A stretch of 7,592 bases of DNA from Dehalococcoidia bacterium. GTDB taxonomy: Bacteria > Chloroflexota > Dehalococcoidia > SZUA-161. Both the position numbers and the translations under genes were made by a program. Of the stretch, positions 1-6,267 are shown one piece after another (the first letter of the stretch is position 1; every line of letters starts with the position of its first letter). The stretch covers positions 1-7,592 of the forward strand of contig JACUUS010000113.1 of assembly GCA_014859215.1 (NCBI GenBank). The letters are read 5' to 3'. The notes beneath the pieces were generated by a model. The model ran no database searches. It saw only the letters and a list, made by a program, of their open reading frames with translations, and was not told the origin of the DNA.

Positions 1-1664
1 TAGTCATTTTCGGCTTCCCCGGCGGGTCCGTGCTGCCCCTGTACGATGTATTGCCGCAGTACCCGCAAATCCGCCATATCCTTGTCCGCCACGAGCAGGC
101 GGCAGCTCATTCAGCCGACGCTTATGCCAGGGTAACCGGCAGGGCAGGAGTCTGCCTCGCCACTTCGGGACCGGGAGCATGCAATCTCGTAACCGGCATA
201 GCAAACGCCCACCTGGACTCGTCACCGGTCATCGCTATCACCGGTCAGGTTGCGAGACCCTTTATCGGCAAAGACGCCTTCCAGGAAATAGACATCACCG
301 GTATCACCGTGCCTATTACAAAGCACAACTATCTGGTTCTCAAGGCCGAGGACATCGCTCCAACCGTGAAGGAGGCGCACCATATCGCAACCACGGGACG
401 GCCAGGGCCTGTCCTCCTCGACATACCGAGAGATGTATTCATCGAAGAGGCGAACTACCATTACCCGGATAAGGTGACCCTGAAGGGATACAAGCCCACT
501 TTCCAGGGACATCCGGCGCAGATCACCAAGGCGGCCAAGCTCATTAACGAGGCCAAGCGCCCCGTCATAATAGCAGGTAGGGGCGTCATAATAGCCGGAG
601 CCTGGGCGGAGCTCAAATTCCTGGCGGAAAAGGCCCAGATACCGGTGGTGACGACCCTGCTGGGCATAAGCTCCTTTCCCGGGAATCATGTCCTCAGCCT
701 GGGAATGCTCGGCATGCACGGCATGGCTTGCGCTAACCTGGCGGTTGACGCGTCCGACCTGATAATCGCAATCGGCATGAGATTCGATGACCGGGCCACA
801 GGAAGGGTAAGCGGTTTCGCGCCTCACGCCCAGGTGATTCACATAGACATCGATCCCGCCGAGATCGGCAAGAATGTCCGCGTGGCGGTGCCCATTGTGG
901 GCGATGTAAAGAGCATCCTCAAGTCCCTGAATGGGCAAGTTGAAGAGCGAACTCTTCCGGCATGGATTGGGCAGATAGAGAAAATGCAGCGCGATCATCC
1001 CACTATGGTCATACGGGAGTCCGAGAAGTTGCTGCCGCAGTACGTCGTAGGCCAAATCTGCGAGGTTACGGATGGAAATGCCATTATCGCAACGGGGGTG
1101 GGCCAGAACCAGATGTGGGCTGCGCAACACTACTGCTTCCGGGAACCCAACTCGCTCGTCTCTTCCGGCGGACTGGGAACCATGGGCTTTGAGCTGCCCG
1201 CCGCAATAGGGGCAAAAGTGGGCAGGCCCGACAAGCCCGTCTGGGCTATAGCCGGTGACGGAGGCTTCCAGATGACCATCCAGGAACTCGCGACAGCCGT
1301 GCAGGACAAGATCGCGGTTAAGATCGCAATTCTCAATAACGGTTTCCTGGGAATGGTCAGGCAGTGGCAGGCGCTGTTTTACCAGAAACGGTACGTAGCC
1401 ACTCCCCTGTCGAGCCCCGACTTTGTAAAAGTGGCCGAGGCCTACGGCATACCTGGCTTGCGCGTGACGTCTATGTCCGAAGTGGGACCGGCCGTCGAGA
1501 AAGCCATGAAATATGACGGTCCGTTCCTGATCGATTTCGTAGTGGAACCTGAAGAGAACGTTTACCCGATGGTGGCGCCCGGGTGCTGTCTGGCCGAGAT
1601 TCTTGAAGATCCCAGGAAGCAGATCGAAGTCAAGGTCAGAGCGAAAGAAACCAGCAATCTGTAA
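1..1664 (+). CDS. ilvB: Acetolactate synthase large (catalytic) subunit, 5'-truncated by the window edge
   Basis: This is the ThDP- and FAD-dependent enzyme that joins two pyruvates (or pyruvate and 2-ketobutyrate) in the first common step of valine, leucine and isoleucine synthesis. The reading frame is open from base 3, so the gene begins left of the window; a GTG at 30 is internal. The visible protein has 553 residues, and about 20-30 seem to be missing. Numbering from the Val at base 3, the N-terminal ThDP domain has FGFPGG followed by the catalytic Glu31 in RHEQAAAHSADAYAR, then SGPGACNLVTG and KDAFQE. The central FAD-region domain has RFDDR at 260-264. The C-terminal ThDP domain has the GDG (418-420) to NN (445-446) cofactor motif and then GMVRQWQ. 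The family is unmistakable. Oddities are minor: Ser instead of Ala after PGG, Cys in GPGACN where Thr is usual, and PGCCL near the C-terminus. ilvN follows after 30 bases. Confidence 0.97.
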   Translation, partial: VIFGFPGGSVLPLYDVLPQYPQIRHILVRHEQAAAHSADAYARVTGRAGVCLATSGPGACNLVTGIANAHLDSSPVIAITGQVARPFIGKDAFQEIDITGITVPITKHNYLVLKAEDIAPTVKEAHHIATTGRPGPVLLDIPRDVFIEEANYHYPDKVTLKGYKPTFQGHPAQITKAAKLINEAKRPVIIAGRGVIIAGAWAELKFLAEKAQIPVVTTLLGISSFPGNHVLSLGMLGMHGMACANLAVDASDLIIAIGMRFDDRATGRVSGFAPHAQVIHIDIDPAEIGKNVRVAVPIVGDVKSILKSLNGQVEERTLPAWIGQIEKMQRDHPTMVIRESEKLLPQYVVGQICEVTDGNAIIATGVGQNQMWAAQHYCFREPNSLVSSGGLGTMGFELPAAIGAKVGRPDKPVWAIAGDGGFQMTIQELATAVQDKIAVKIAILNNGFLGMVRQWQALFYQKRYVATPLSSPDFVKVAEAYGIPGLRVTSMSEVGPAVEKAMKYDGPFLIDFVVEPEENVYPMVAPGCCLAEILEDPRKQIEVKVRAKETSNL

Positions 1665-1694
1665 GGTGGCGCCGCCAGTGAAAGCAGGAAGAAG

Positions 1695-2216
1695 ATGACA
1701 ACTCATACTCTGGTCGCGCTGGTCGAAGACAAACCGGGCGTGCTCAATCGCGTTGCCAGCCTTATCAGGCGCCGCAATTTCAACATAGATAGTATAGCGG
1801 TGGGACACTCAGAACTGCCCGGACTCTCACGGATGACAATACTGGTTGACGGGACTACCACCGCGGTGGAGCAGGTAAGAAAGCAGCTCGAAAAGGTTAT
1901 CGAAGTGGTAAAGGTTACCGACATCACGCAGGAACGCATGGTGGCGCGTGAGCTGGCTCTTATCAAGGTGCACGCTGCTTCGGCGTCCCGGGCCGAAATC
2001 ACGCAGCTGGTCGACATATTCAGGGCCAAGGTGGTAGATGTGTCTCCCGACTCCATGATGATAGAGGTCACGGGAGACGAGGAGAAGATAGACTCCCTGT
2101 ACAACCTCCTCAAGAAGTTCGGTATCAAGGAACTCGCAAGGACCGGCAGGGTAGCCTTATCCAGGGGGAACTCCACAAAAGGTGAAGAGCGGATGAAAGG
2201 TCGCCCGGCCAGGTAG
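1695..2216 (+). CDS. ilvN: Acetolactate synthase small (regulatory) subunit
   Basis: This subunit binds the catalytic subunit, stimulates it and confers feedback inhibition, classically by valine. The 173-residue protein has the expected two-domain structure. An N-terminal ACT domain spans about residues 4-75, with DKPGVLNRV at 12-20 and RRRNFNIDS at 25-33. A C-terminal ACT-like domain covers about 85-158, from ERMVARELALIKV to ELARTGRVALSRG. The ATG at 1695 is preceded by a purine-rich AGGAAGAAG, a modest and rather close ribosome binding site. The start leaves only two residues before the ACT strand, as is normal for the family. The last 15 or so residues, after VALSRG, form a charged tail that I do not recognise. 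A strong Shine-Dalgarno-like AAAAGGTGA (2177-2185) lies in that tail, seven bases before an in-frame ATG at 2193. It lies 30 bases after ilvB, almost certainly in the same transcript. Confidence 0.96.
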   Translation: MTTHTLVALVEDKPGVLNRVASLIRRRNFNIDSIAVGHSELPGLSRMTILVDGTTTAVEQVRKQLEKVIEVVKVTDITQERMVARELALIKVHAASASRAEITQLVDIFRAKVVDVSPDSMMIEVTGDEEKIDSLYNLLKKFGIKELARTGRVALSRGNSTKGEERMKGRPAR

Positions 2217-2268
2217 CGGCTGCCCTCAGGTCCGCACAGCGTACGCATCAAATGAGCATAACGATATC

Positions 2269-2276
2269 AGGTGAGG
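2269..2276 (+). promoter_or_regulatory. Ribosome binding site that decides the leuA start
   Basis: AGGTGAGG matches the anti-Shine-Dalgarno complement and ends six bases before the TTG at 2283. The alternative GTG at 2271, four codons upstream and in frame, lies inside this motif and has no purine-rich stretch of its own upstream. The TTG is therefore the better start. It also puts SKVIIFDTTLRDGEQ right at the N-terminus, as is usual for LeuA. Confidence 0.7.
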
Positions 2277-2282
2277 CGCACT

Positions 2283-3815
2283 TTGAGTAAGGTTATCATT
2301 TTCGACACCACACTGCGGGACGGCGAACAGTCGGCGGGGGCCGCTCTTAACATCGGGGACAAACTCGACATCGCGCGGCACCTGGAGAGGATGAATGTCG
2401 ACGTGATCGAAGCCGGCTTCCCAATAACGTCGACCGGCGATTTTGAAGCTGTCCGTCAGATATCCCAAGAGTTACGCAAACCAGTCATCTGCGCACTTGC
2501 ACACGCGAGTCCGGAAGCGGTGGATGCGGCCTGGAAAGCCGTCAAAGACGCCCGCCGGCCTCGCATTCATGTTTTCCTGTCGAGCTCTGAAATCCACATG
2601 GCGCACCAGCTCAAGAAGAACCGGGACCAGGTACTGAAACTGGCCCGGGATATGGTTGCCCGCGCCAAAGGCTACATTCCCGATATCGAGTTCTCGCCCA
2701 TGGATGCCACCCGAACAGACCCGAAGTTCCTGTACCAGATGCTGGAAGCGGTCATTAACGCAGGCGCCACCACGGTGAATATACCCGATACGGTGGGCTA
2801 TACCATTCCACAGGAATTCGGGGCGCTGATACAGGGGATATTCAGCAATGTGCCGAACATCGGCAAAGCAGTCGTTAGCGTTCACTGCCATGATGACCTG
2901 GGGCTGGCGGTCGCCAACAGCCTCGCAGCCCTCGAGCATGGAGCACGCCAGATCGAGTGCACCATTAACGGCATAGGCGAAAGGGCGGGCAATGCCTCCC
3001 TCGAGGAGATAGTGATGGCTTTGCGCACCCGCAAAGACCTGTTCGAGTACGGCACCGAGATAGTCACTACGGAGATCTACAAGACAAGCAGGCTGGTCAG
3101 CGACCTGACCGGAATGGTTGTCCAGCCCAACAAGGCTATCATCGGAGCCAACGCCTTTTCCCACGAGTCTGGCATACACCAGGACGGCATCCTCAAGGAT
3201 AGGTCCTGTTACGAGATAATGGACCCGAAGGATATCGGCCTTTCAGGGAGCACGCTTACACTGGGAAAACTGAGTGGACGCCACGCGTTCAAGGTACACT
3301 TGCAGGAGCTGGGCTACGAGCTGAACGACGAGGAACTGCGCAGGGCTTTTGCCGCTTTCAAGGAGGTTGCCGACAAGAAGAAGACAATCACCGACCGTGA
3401 CCTCGAAGCCCTGGTGGCCGAGGAACTGCGCACGGTATCGGAGACTTACCATCTGGAACAGGTCCAGGTTTCCTGTGGGGATCGGAATGTACCCACCGCC
3501 TCCGTGCGGCTTACCGGCCCCGGCGGTACAGCTATTGCTGATGCCGCATTGGGTACCGGCCCGGTTGACGCGGTATACAAGGCTATCAACCGGCTTGTCG
3601 GGGTACCTAACCAGCTTACCGAATTCAGCGTGAAATCCATAACGGAAGGAATAGACGCGATCGGCGAGGTCACCATCCGCATACAGAGCGGCGGCAAGAC
3701 ATTCACCGGGCGGGGAGCATCGACTGACATTATCGTAGCCAGCGCCAAAGCCTATATGAATGCCCTGAACCGCTTGCTCGCAGCGATGGAGAAGCTCAAT
3801 TCCTCCGCTCGATAG
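2283..3815 (+). CDS. leuA: 2-isopropylmalate synthase
   Basis: This enzyme condenses acetyl-CoA with 2-ketoisovalerate in the first committed step of leucine synthesis. From the TTG start the protein has 510 residues, typical of bacterial type 1 LeuA. The N-terminal TIM barrel carries TLRDGEQ (catalytic Arg12, metal-binding Asp13), HCHDDLG with metal-ligand His201 and His203, and NGIGERAGNASLEE, where Asn237 is the expected last metal ligand. The spacing from His203 to Asn237 is the same as in the Mycobacterium enzyme. SHESGIHQDG (293-302) belongs to the linker subdomain. The C-terminal LeuA dimer domain, about 363-500, ends in GRGASTDIIVASAKAYMNALNRL-like sequence; this domain normally binds leucine for feedback inhibition and appears intact. 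Homocitrate or citramalate synthase are less likely given leuCDB downstream. The gap from ilvN is 66 bases, without ilvC. The start codon is inferred from the ribosome binding site. Confidence 0.95.
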   Translation: MSKVIIFDTTLRDGEQSAGAALNIGDKLDIARHLERMNVDVIEAGFPITSTGDFEAVRQISQELRKPVICALAHASPEAVDAAWKAVKDARRPRIHVFLSSSEIHMAHQLKKNRDQVLKLARDMVARAKGYIPDIEFSPMDATRTDPKFLYQMLEAVINAGATTVNIPDTVGYTIPQEFGALIQGIFSNVPNIGKAVVSVHCHDDLGLAVANSLAALEHGARQIECTINGIGERAGNASLEEIVMALRTRKDLFEYGTEIVTTEIYKTSRLVSDLTGMVVQPNKAIIGANAFSHESGIHQDGILKDRSCYEIMDPKDIGLSGSTLTLGKLSGRHAFKVHLQELGYELNDEELRRAFAAFKEVADKKKTITDRDLEALVAEELRTVSETYHLEQVQVSCGDRNVPTASVRLTGPGGTAIADAALGTGPVDAVYKAINRLVGVPNQLTEFSVKSITEGIDAIGEVTIRIQSGGKTFTGRGASTDIIVASAKAYMNALNRLLAAMEKLNSSAR

Positions 3816-3855
3816 GCGGCTCGAGGCCCAATTTCTGCCGTCGCCCCGAATAGTC

Positions 3856-3885
3856 TTGCACTCAGGCATTCTGCGGTAGTATACT
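3856..3885 (+). promoter_or_regulatory. Candidate sigma-70-type promoter for the zinc-ribbon gene
   Basis: A -10 element TATACT (3880-3885, five of six consensus bases) lies 18 bases downstream of a weak -35 TTGCAC (3856-3861, only the first three bases match). Transcription would start near 3891-3892. That leaves a leader of about 110 bases before the ATG at 4002. The site lies in the gap after leuA, so it could drive the zinc-ribbon gene and perhaps leuCDB. The -10 is convincing and the -35 is not. Confidence 0.45.
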
Positions 3886-3889
3886 TTCT

Positions 3890-3904
3890 GTCATACGCTA
3901 TGAC
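3890..3904 (+). promoter_or_regulatory. Perfect inverted repeat at the presumed transcription start (operator or 5'-end hairpin)
   Basis: GTCATA (3890-3895), CGC, TATGAC (3899-3904) form a perfect 6-bp inverted repeat with a 3-base centre, four bases after the -10 TATACT. A palindrome here is where a repressor would block initiation. If transcribed, it would be a small hairpin at the extreme 5' end of the mRNA. No binding protein can be named from the sequence. Confidence 0.4.
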
Positions 3905-4001
3905 CTGGATTCAATGCGGTTCGTAACTAGGCATAACCACCCTCACATTTTGGCCCAGACAGCATCGAGGACAGGATAGCGCAAATAACAGGAGGCCGAC
4001 C

Positions 4002-4289
4002 ATGTTGTTTGCGGACAAGACTCTGACCTGTAGAGACTGCGGCACTGAGTTTACGTTTACCGCAGGAGAGCAGGAGTTCTTCCGTTCGAGGGGACTGCTG
4101 AATGAGCCTGGCCGTTGTCCGGCGTGCCGTTCAGCGCGGCGCAGAGGCGGCGCACCCCGACCCGAGCGGGAATATCATGACATAGTGTGTGATGGCTGCG
4201 GCAAAGAGGCCAAGGTGCCGTTCCAGCCTCGTGGGGACCGTCCGGTTTACTGCAACGAATGCTTCACGAAGCAGAAAGAAGACCGTTAG
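4002..4289 (+). CDS. Small double zinc-ribbon protein (CxxC-x17-CxxC type), function unknown
   Basis: This 95-residue protein has four CxxC pairs and no other obvious motif. The first ribbon uses Cys10/Cys13 and Cys39/Cys42 and begins DKTLTCRDCGTEFTFTAGEQ, which resembles the probable zinc-ribbon family zf-trcl (PF13451, from memory). The second uses Cys63/Cys66 and Cys84/Cys87, separated by exactly 17 residues, as in the CxxC-x17-CxxC family. A basic, Arg-rich linker at about 43-56 joins them. Each half should bind one zinc ion. There is no signal peptide or membrane segment, so it is cytoplasmic. The start is well supported: ACAGGAGG ends six bases before the ATG. It lies between leuA and leuC, 186 bases after the former and 218 bases before the latter, with its own possible promoter. 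A nucleic-acid-binding or protein-interaction role is usual for such ribbons, but nothing here shows a link to leucine synthesis. Confidence 0.88.
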   Translation: MLFADKTLTCRDCGTEFTFTAGEQEFFRSRGLLNEPGRCPACRSARRRGGAPRPEREYHDIVCDGCGKEAKVPFQPRGDRPVYCNECFTKQKEDR

Positions 4290-4429
4290 CGACAACAGTC
4301 GGCCTTAGCAAGTCTTCTTATGACCGCGCGGGGGAATCCGAAAATACCTTCTGGTTTCGTGAGCACGGCCCACGATTCTGTGCCGTATTATACCGTGTCC
4401 TCGACCGCGCTACTTTCGGTTTCCCTGTA

Positions 4430-4445
4430 TTTCATGAGAATGAAA
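4430..4445 (+). other. Small hairpin with GNRA-type loop in the leuC leader
   Basis: TTTCAT (4430-4435) and ATGAAA (4440-4445) pair perfectly around GAGA, a GNRA-class tetraloop in RNA. A competing pairing of GTTTC (4419-4423) with GAAAC (4442-4446) is possible. No T-run follows directly, so it does not look like an intrinsic terminator. It lies about 60 bases before the leuC start. Confidence 0.3.
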
Positions 4446-4494
4446 CGGTGTTATTTGGTTTATGATCCGGTTCAGGCTGCGAAATCGCACCACC

Positions 4495-4500
4495 GGGAGG
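4495..4500 (+). promoter_or_regulatory. Ribosome binding site supporting the TTG start of leuC
   Basis: GGGAGG ends seven bases before the TTG at 4508, an ideal spacing. No in-frame ATG or GTG precedes the conserved N-terminal region, so the TTG is taken as the start. Confidence 0.7.
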
Positions 4501-4507
4501 CTCTCAA

Positions 4508-5764
4508 TTGACTCAGACTGAAAAAATCCTGGCTGCTCACTGCGGCAAGAAGCAGGTCAGTCCAGGCGATCTCGTTAATGTCAGGGTAGATCTGGTGCTC
4601 GCCAACGATATCACCGCCCCACTGGCGATCAAGGAATTCCGCCGCATCGGTCTGAACAGGGTCTTTGATTCCCGAAAAGTCGTTATGGTACCCGACCACT
4701 TCGTACCCAACAAGGATATAGCTTCCGCAGAGCAGGCCAAGATCATGCGGGACTTCGCCCGCGAGCAGCAGCTTGTCTACTTCGAAGTCGGGCAAATGGG
4801 CATTGAACACGTAATTCTTCCCGAGAAAGGTCTCGTTCTGCCCGGCGATGTCGTAATCGGGGCTGACTCTCACACCTGTACGTACGGCGCGCTGGGAGCT
4901 TTCGCCACCGGTATGGGGTCCACGGACATAGCCTCGGCTATGGCCACAGGTGAAATATGGATGAAGGTCCCATCTTCATTGAAATTCGTATATCACGGCA
5001 AGACCGGCAAGTGGGTTACCGGCAAGGACCTCATACTGTATACCATAGGACAGATCGGAGTGGACGGTGCTCTCTACATGTCCATGGAGTTCAGCGGCGA
5101 GGCGGTGCGAAGCCTTTCCATGGACAGTCGCTTCACGATGGCCAACATGGCCATTGAAGCCGGCGCCAAGGCTGGAATATTTGCCGTCGACAACAAGACC
5201 CTGGACTACGTGAAGCCGAGGGCGAAACGTTCTTACACCGTGTATGAACCCGATGCGTGCGCGGAATACGCCCGAATCATTGAGTATGACGTTTCGCCGC
5301 TCGAGCCTCAGGTGGCGTTCCCGCACATGCCCTCCAACACAAGGCCGGTAAGCGAGGTCGGCATAATAGAAATCGACCAGGTTGTAATCGGCAGCTGCAC
5401 CAACGGCCGGCTCGAAGACCTCGAAATAGCGGCCAGAGTCTTGAAGGGAAGAAAAGTTGACAAGAACTTACGCTGCATCATCATTCCCGGGTCACAGCAA
5501 GTATATCTGGAAGCCCTGCGCCTGAATATTACCGAGACCTTCATCGAGGCCGGTGCGATTGTGAGTACGCCCACGTGCGGTCCCTGCCTGGGAGGGTACA
5601 TGGGAATACTGGCCGCCGGCGAGCGGTGCATAGCCACTACCAACCGTAACTTCGTGGGCAGGATGGGCAGCACACGGTCCGAAGTATACCTCGCCAATCC
5701 GGCCGTAGCGGCGGCGAGCGCCGTGCTCGGGCGCATTGCCAGCCCTGAGGAGATAGGCGCATGA
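4508..5764 (+). CDS. leuC: 3-isopropylmalate dehydratase large subunit
   Basis: With LeuD this forms the iron-sulfur isomerase that converts 2-isopropylmalate to 3-isopropylmalate through an aconitase-type dehydration and rehydration. The three cluster ligands are visible: Cys297 in GSCTNGR, and Cys357 and Cys360 in TPTCGPCLGG. The substrate-domain signature GADSHTCTYGALGAFATG is also present. At 418 residues it belongs to the shorter, archaeal and anaerobe-type LeuC2/homoaconitase-like class, not the E. coli class of about 466. Members of this class can be annotated as homoaconitase, but leuA, leuD and leuB in the same cluster favour isopropylmalate. The TTG start follows a strong GGGAGG. 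The stop overlaps the leuD start by four bases (ATGA), which suggests translational coupling and equal subunit production. Confidence 0.95.
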   Translation: MTQTEKILAAHCGKKQVSPGDLVNVRVDLVLANDITAPLAIKEFRRIGLNRVFDSRKVVMVPDHFVPNKDIASAEQAKIMRDFAREQQLVYFEVGQMGIEHVILPEKGLVLPGDVVIGADSHTCTYGALGAFATGMGSTDIASAMATGEIWMKVPSSLKFVYHGKTGKWVTGKDLILYTIGQIGVDGALYMSMEFSGEAVRSLSMDSRFTMANMAIEAGAKAGIFAVDNKTLDYVKPRAKRSYTVYEPDACAEYARIIEYDVSPLEPQVAFPHMPSNTRPVSEVGIIEIDQVVIGSCTNGRLEDLEIAARVLKGRKVDKNLRCIIIPGSQQVYLEALRLNITETFIEAGAIVSTPTCGPCLGGYMGILAAGERCIATTNRNFVGRMGSTRSEVYLANPAVAAASAVLGRIASPEEIGA

Positions 5765-6267
5765 AAATAAGAGGCCAGGCGCACGTGTTCGGAGCGGACA
5801 TCAATACAGACGTAATCATTCCTGCCAGGTACCTCAACGTATCTGATGCCGGCGAGCTTGCCTGTCATTGCATGGAAGACGTAGACCCTGGCTTCATATC
5901 CCGTGTAGGTCCAGGGGACATGATCGTAGCCGGCACGAACTTTGGCTGCGGTTCATCCCGGGAGCATGCGCCGCTGGCAATAAAGGCGGCAGGGGTCAGC
6001 TGTGTCATCGCCAGGAGTTTTGCCCGTATATTCTACAGGAATGCCCTGAATATCGGTCTGCCGATACTCGAATGTGAAGAGGCCGTCGACAAGACCGAAG
6101 CCGGAGACACGCTTGAGGTCGATCTCTCAACAGGTGAGATAAGAAATATTGACAGGAAGCTTGTGTTCAGAGCCAGACCCTTTCCAGAGTTCATGCTTGA
6201 GCTGATAAGAGCCGGCGGCCTGATTGAGTATACAAAACAGAAGATAGCCCTGGGAGGGACCTCATGA
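5761..6267 (+). CDS. leuD: 3-isopropylmalate dehydratase small subunit
   Basis: This is the swivel-domain subunit that completes the LeuC active site. It has 168 residues, the size of the LeuD partners of short LeuC proteins. Recognisable features are the N-terminal DINTDVIIPARYL, LACHCMEDVDPGF, and NFGCGSSREHAP (60-71), which carries the substrate-binding SSRE residues, then ARSFARIFYRNALNIGLPILE-like sequence. The substrate-specificity loop reads YLNV at 24-27. Archaeal homoaconitase small subunits have an Arg at position 26 (YLRT); Asn is here, so homoaconitase is less likely. The ATG overlaps the leuC stop, and GAGGAGA (5747-5753) inside the end of leuC provides the ribosome binding site. 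Its own stop overlaps the leuB ATG in the same way. Confidence 0.95.
   Translation: MKIRGQAHVFGADINTDVIIPARYLNVSDAGELACHCMEDVDPGFISRVGPGDMIVAGTNFGCGSSREHAPLAIKAAGVSCVIARSFARIFYRNALNIGLPILECEEAVDKTEAGDTLEVDLSTGEIRNIDRKLVFRARPFPEFMLELIRAGGLIEYTKQKIALGGTS

Larger units (their letters stand above)
4290..4507. other. Intergenic region before leuC, no gene seen
   Basis: This 218-base gap holds no convincing coding sequence. Two short overlapping frames lack a ribosome binding site and resemble no family I know. I found no T-box signature and no regulatory run of leucine codons. TATTAT (4386-4391) and TATGAT (4461-4466) resemble -10 elements, but neither has a -35 at normal spacing. A perfect 6-bp hairpin lies at 4430-4445. 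leuCDB may therefore be transcribed by read-through from upstream or from a promoter I cannot recognise. Confidence 0.5.

Noticed and set aside
564..598. Direct repeat GTCATAATAGCAGG / GTCATAATAGCCGG, 21 bases apart
   Set aside because: It encodes VIIAGRGVIIAG, which is an ordinary version of the RPVIxAGxGV segment in acetolactate synthases, so the repeat follows from the protein.
222..1808. Long open frame of 528 codons on the - strand
   Set aside because: It lies antisense to ilvB, whose protein is unmistakable, and its translation resembles no family. Open antisense frames are common opposite GC-rich genes.
2239..2246. 8-base palindrome GCGTACGC between ilvN and leuA
   Set aside because: Too short, and no promoter lies nearby to give it a role.
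2472..3179. Open frame of 235 codons on the - strand
   Set aside because: It is entirely opposite leuA, with no recognisable motifs.
3815..3843. GGCGGC and GCCGTC pairing after leuA as a terminator
   Set aside because: The stem has a wobble pair, a long loop and no following T-run.
4290..4507. Leucine T-box riboswitch in front of leuC
   Set aside because: The conserved T-box sequence and antiterminator-terminator pair are absent.
4259..4511. Two small + strand frames (68 and 63 codons) as possible leader peptides for leuC
   Set aside because: No ribosome binding sites, no cluster of leucine codons, one overlaps the end of the zinc-ribbon gene and neither looks like a known protein.
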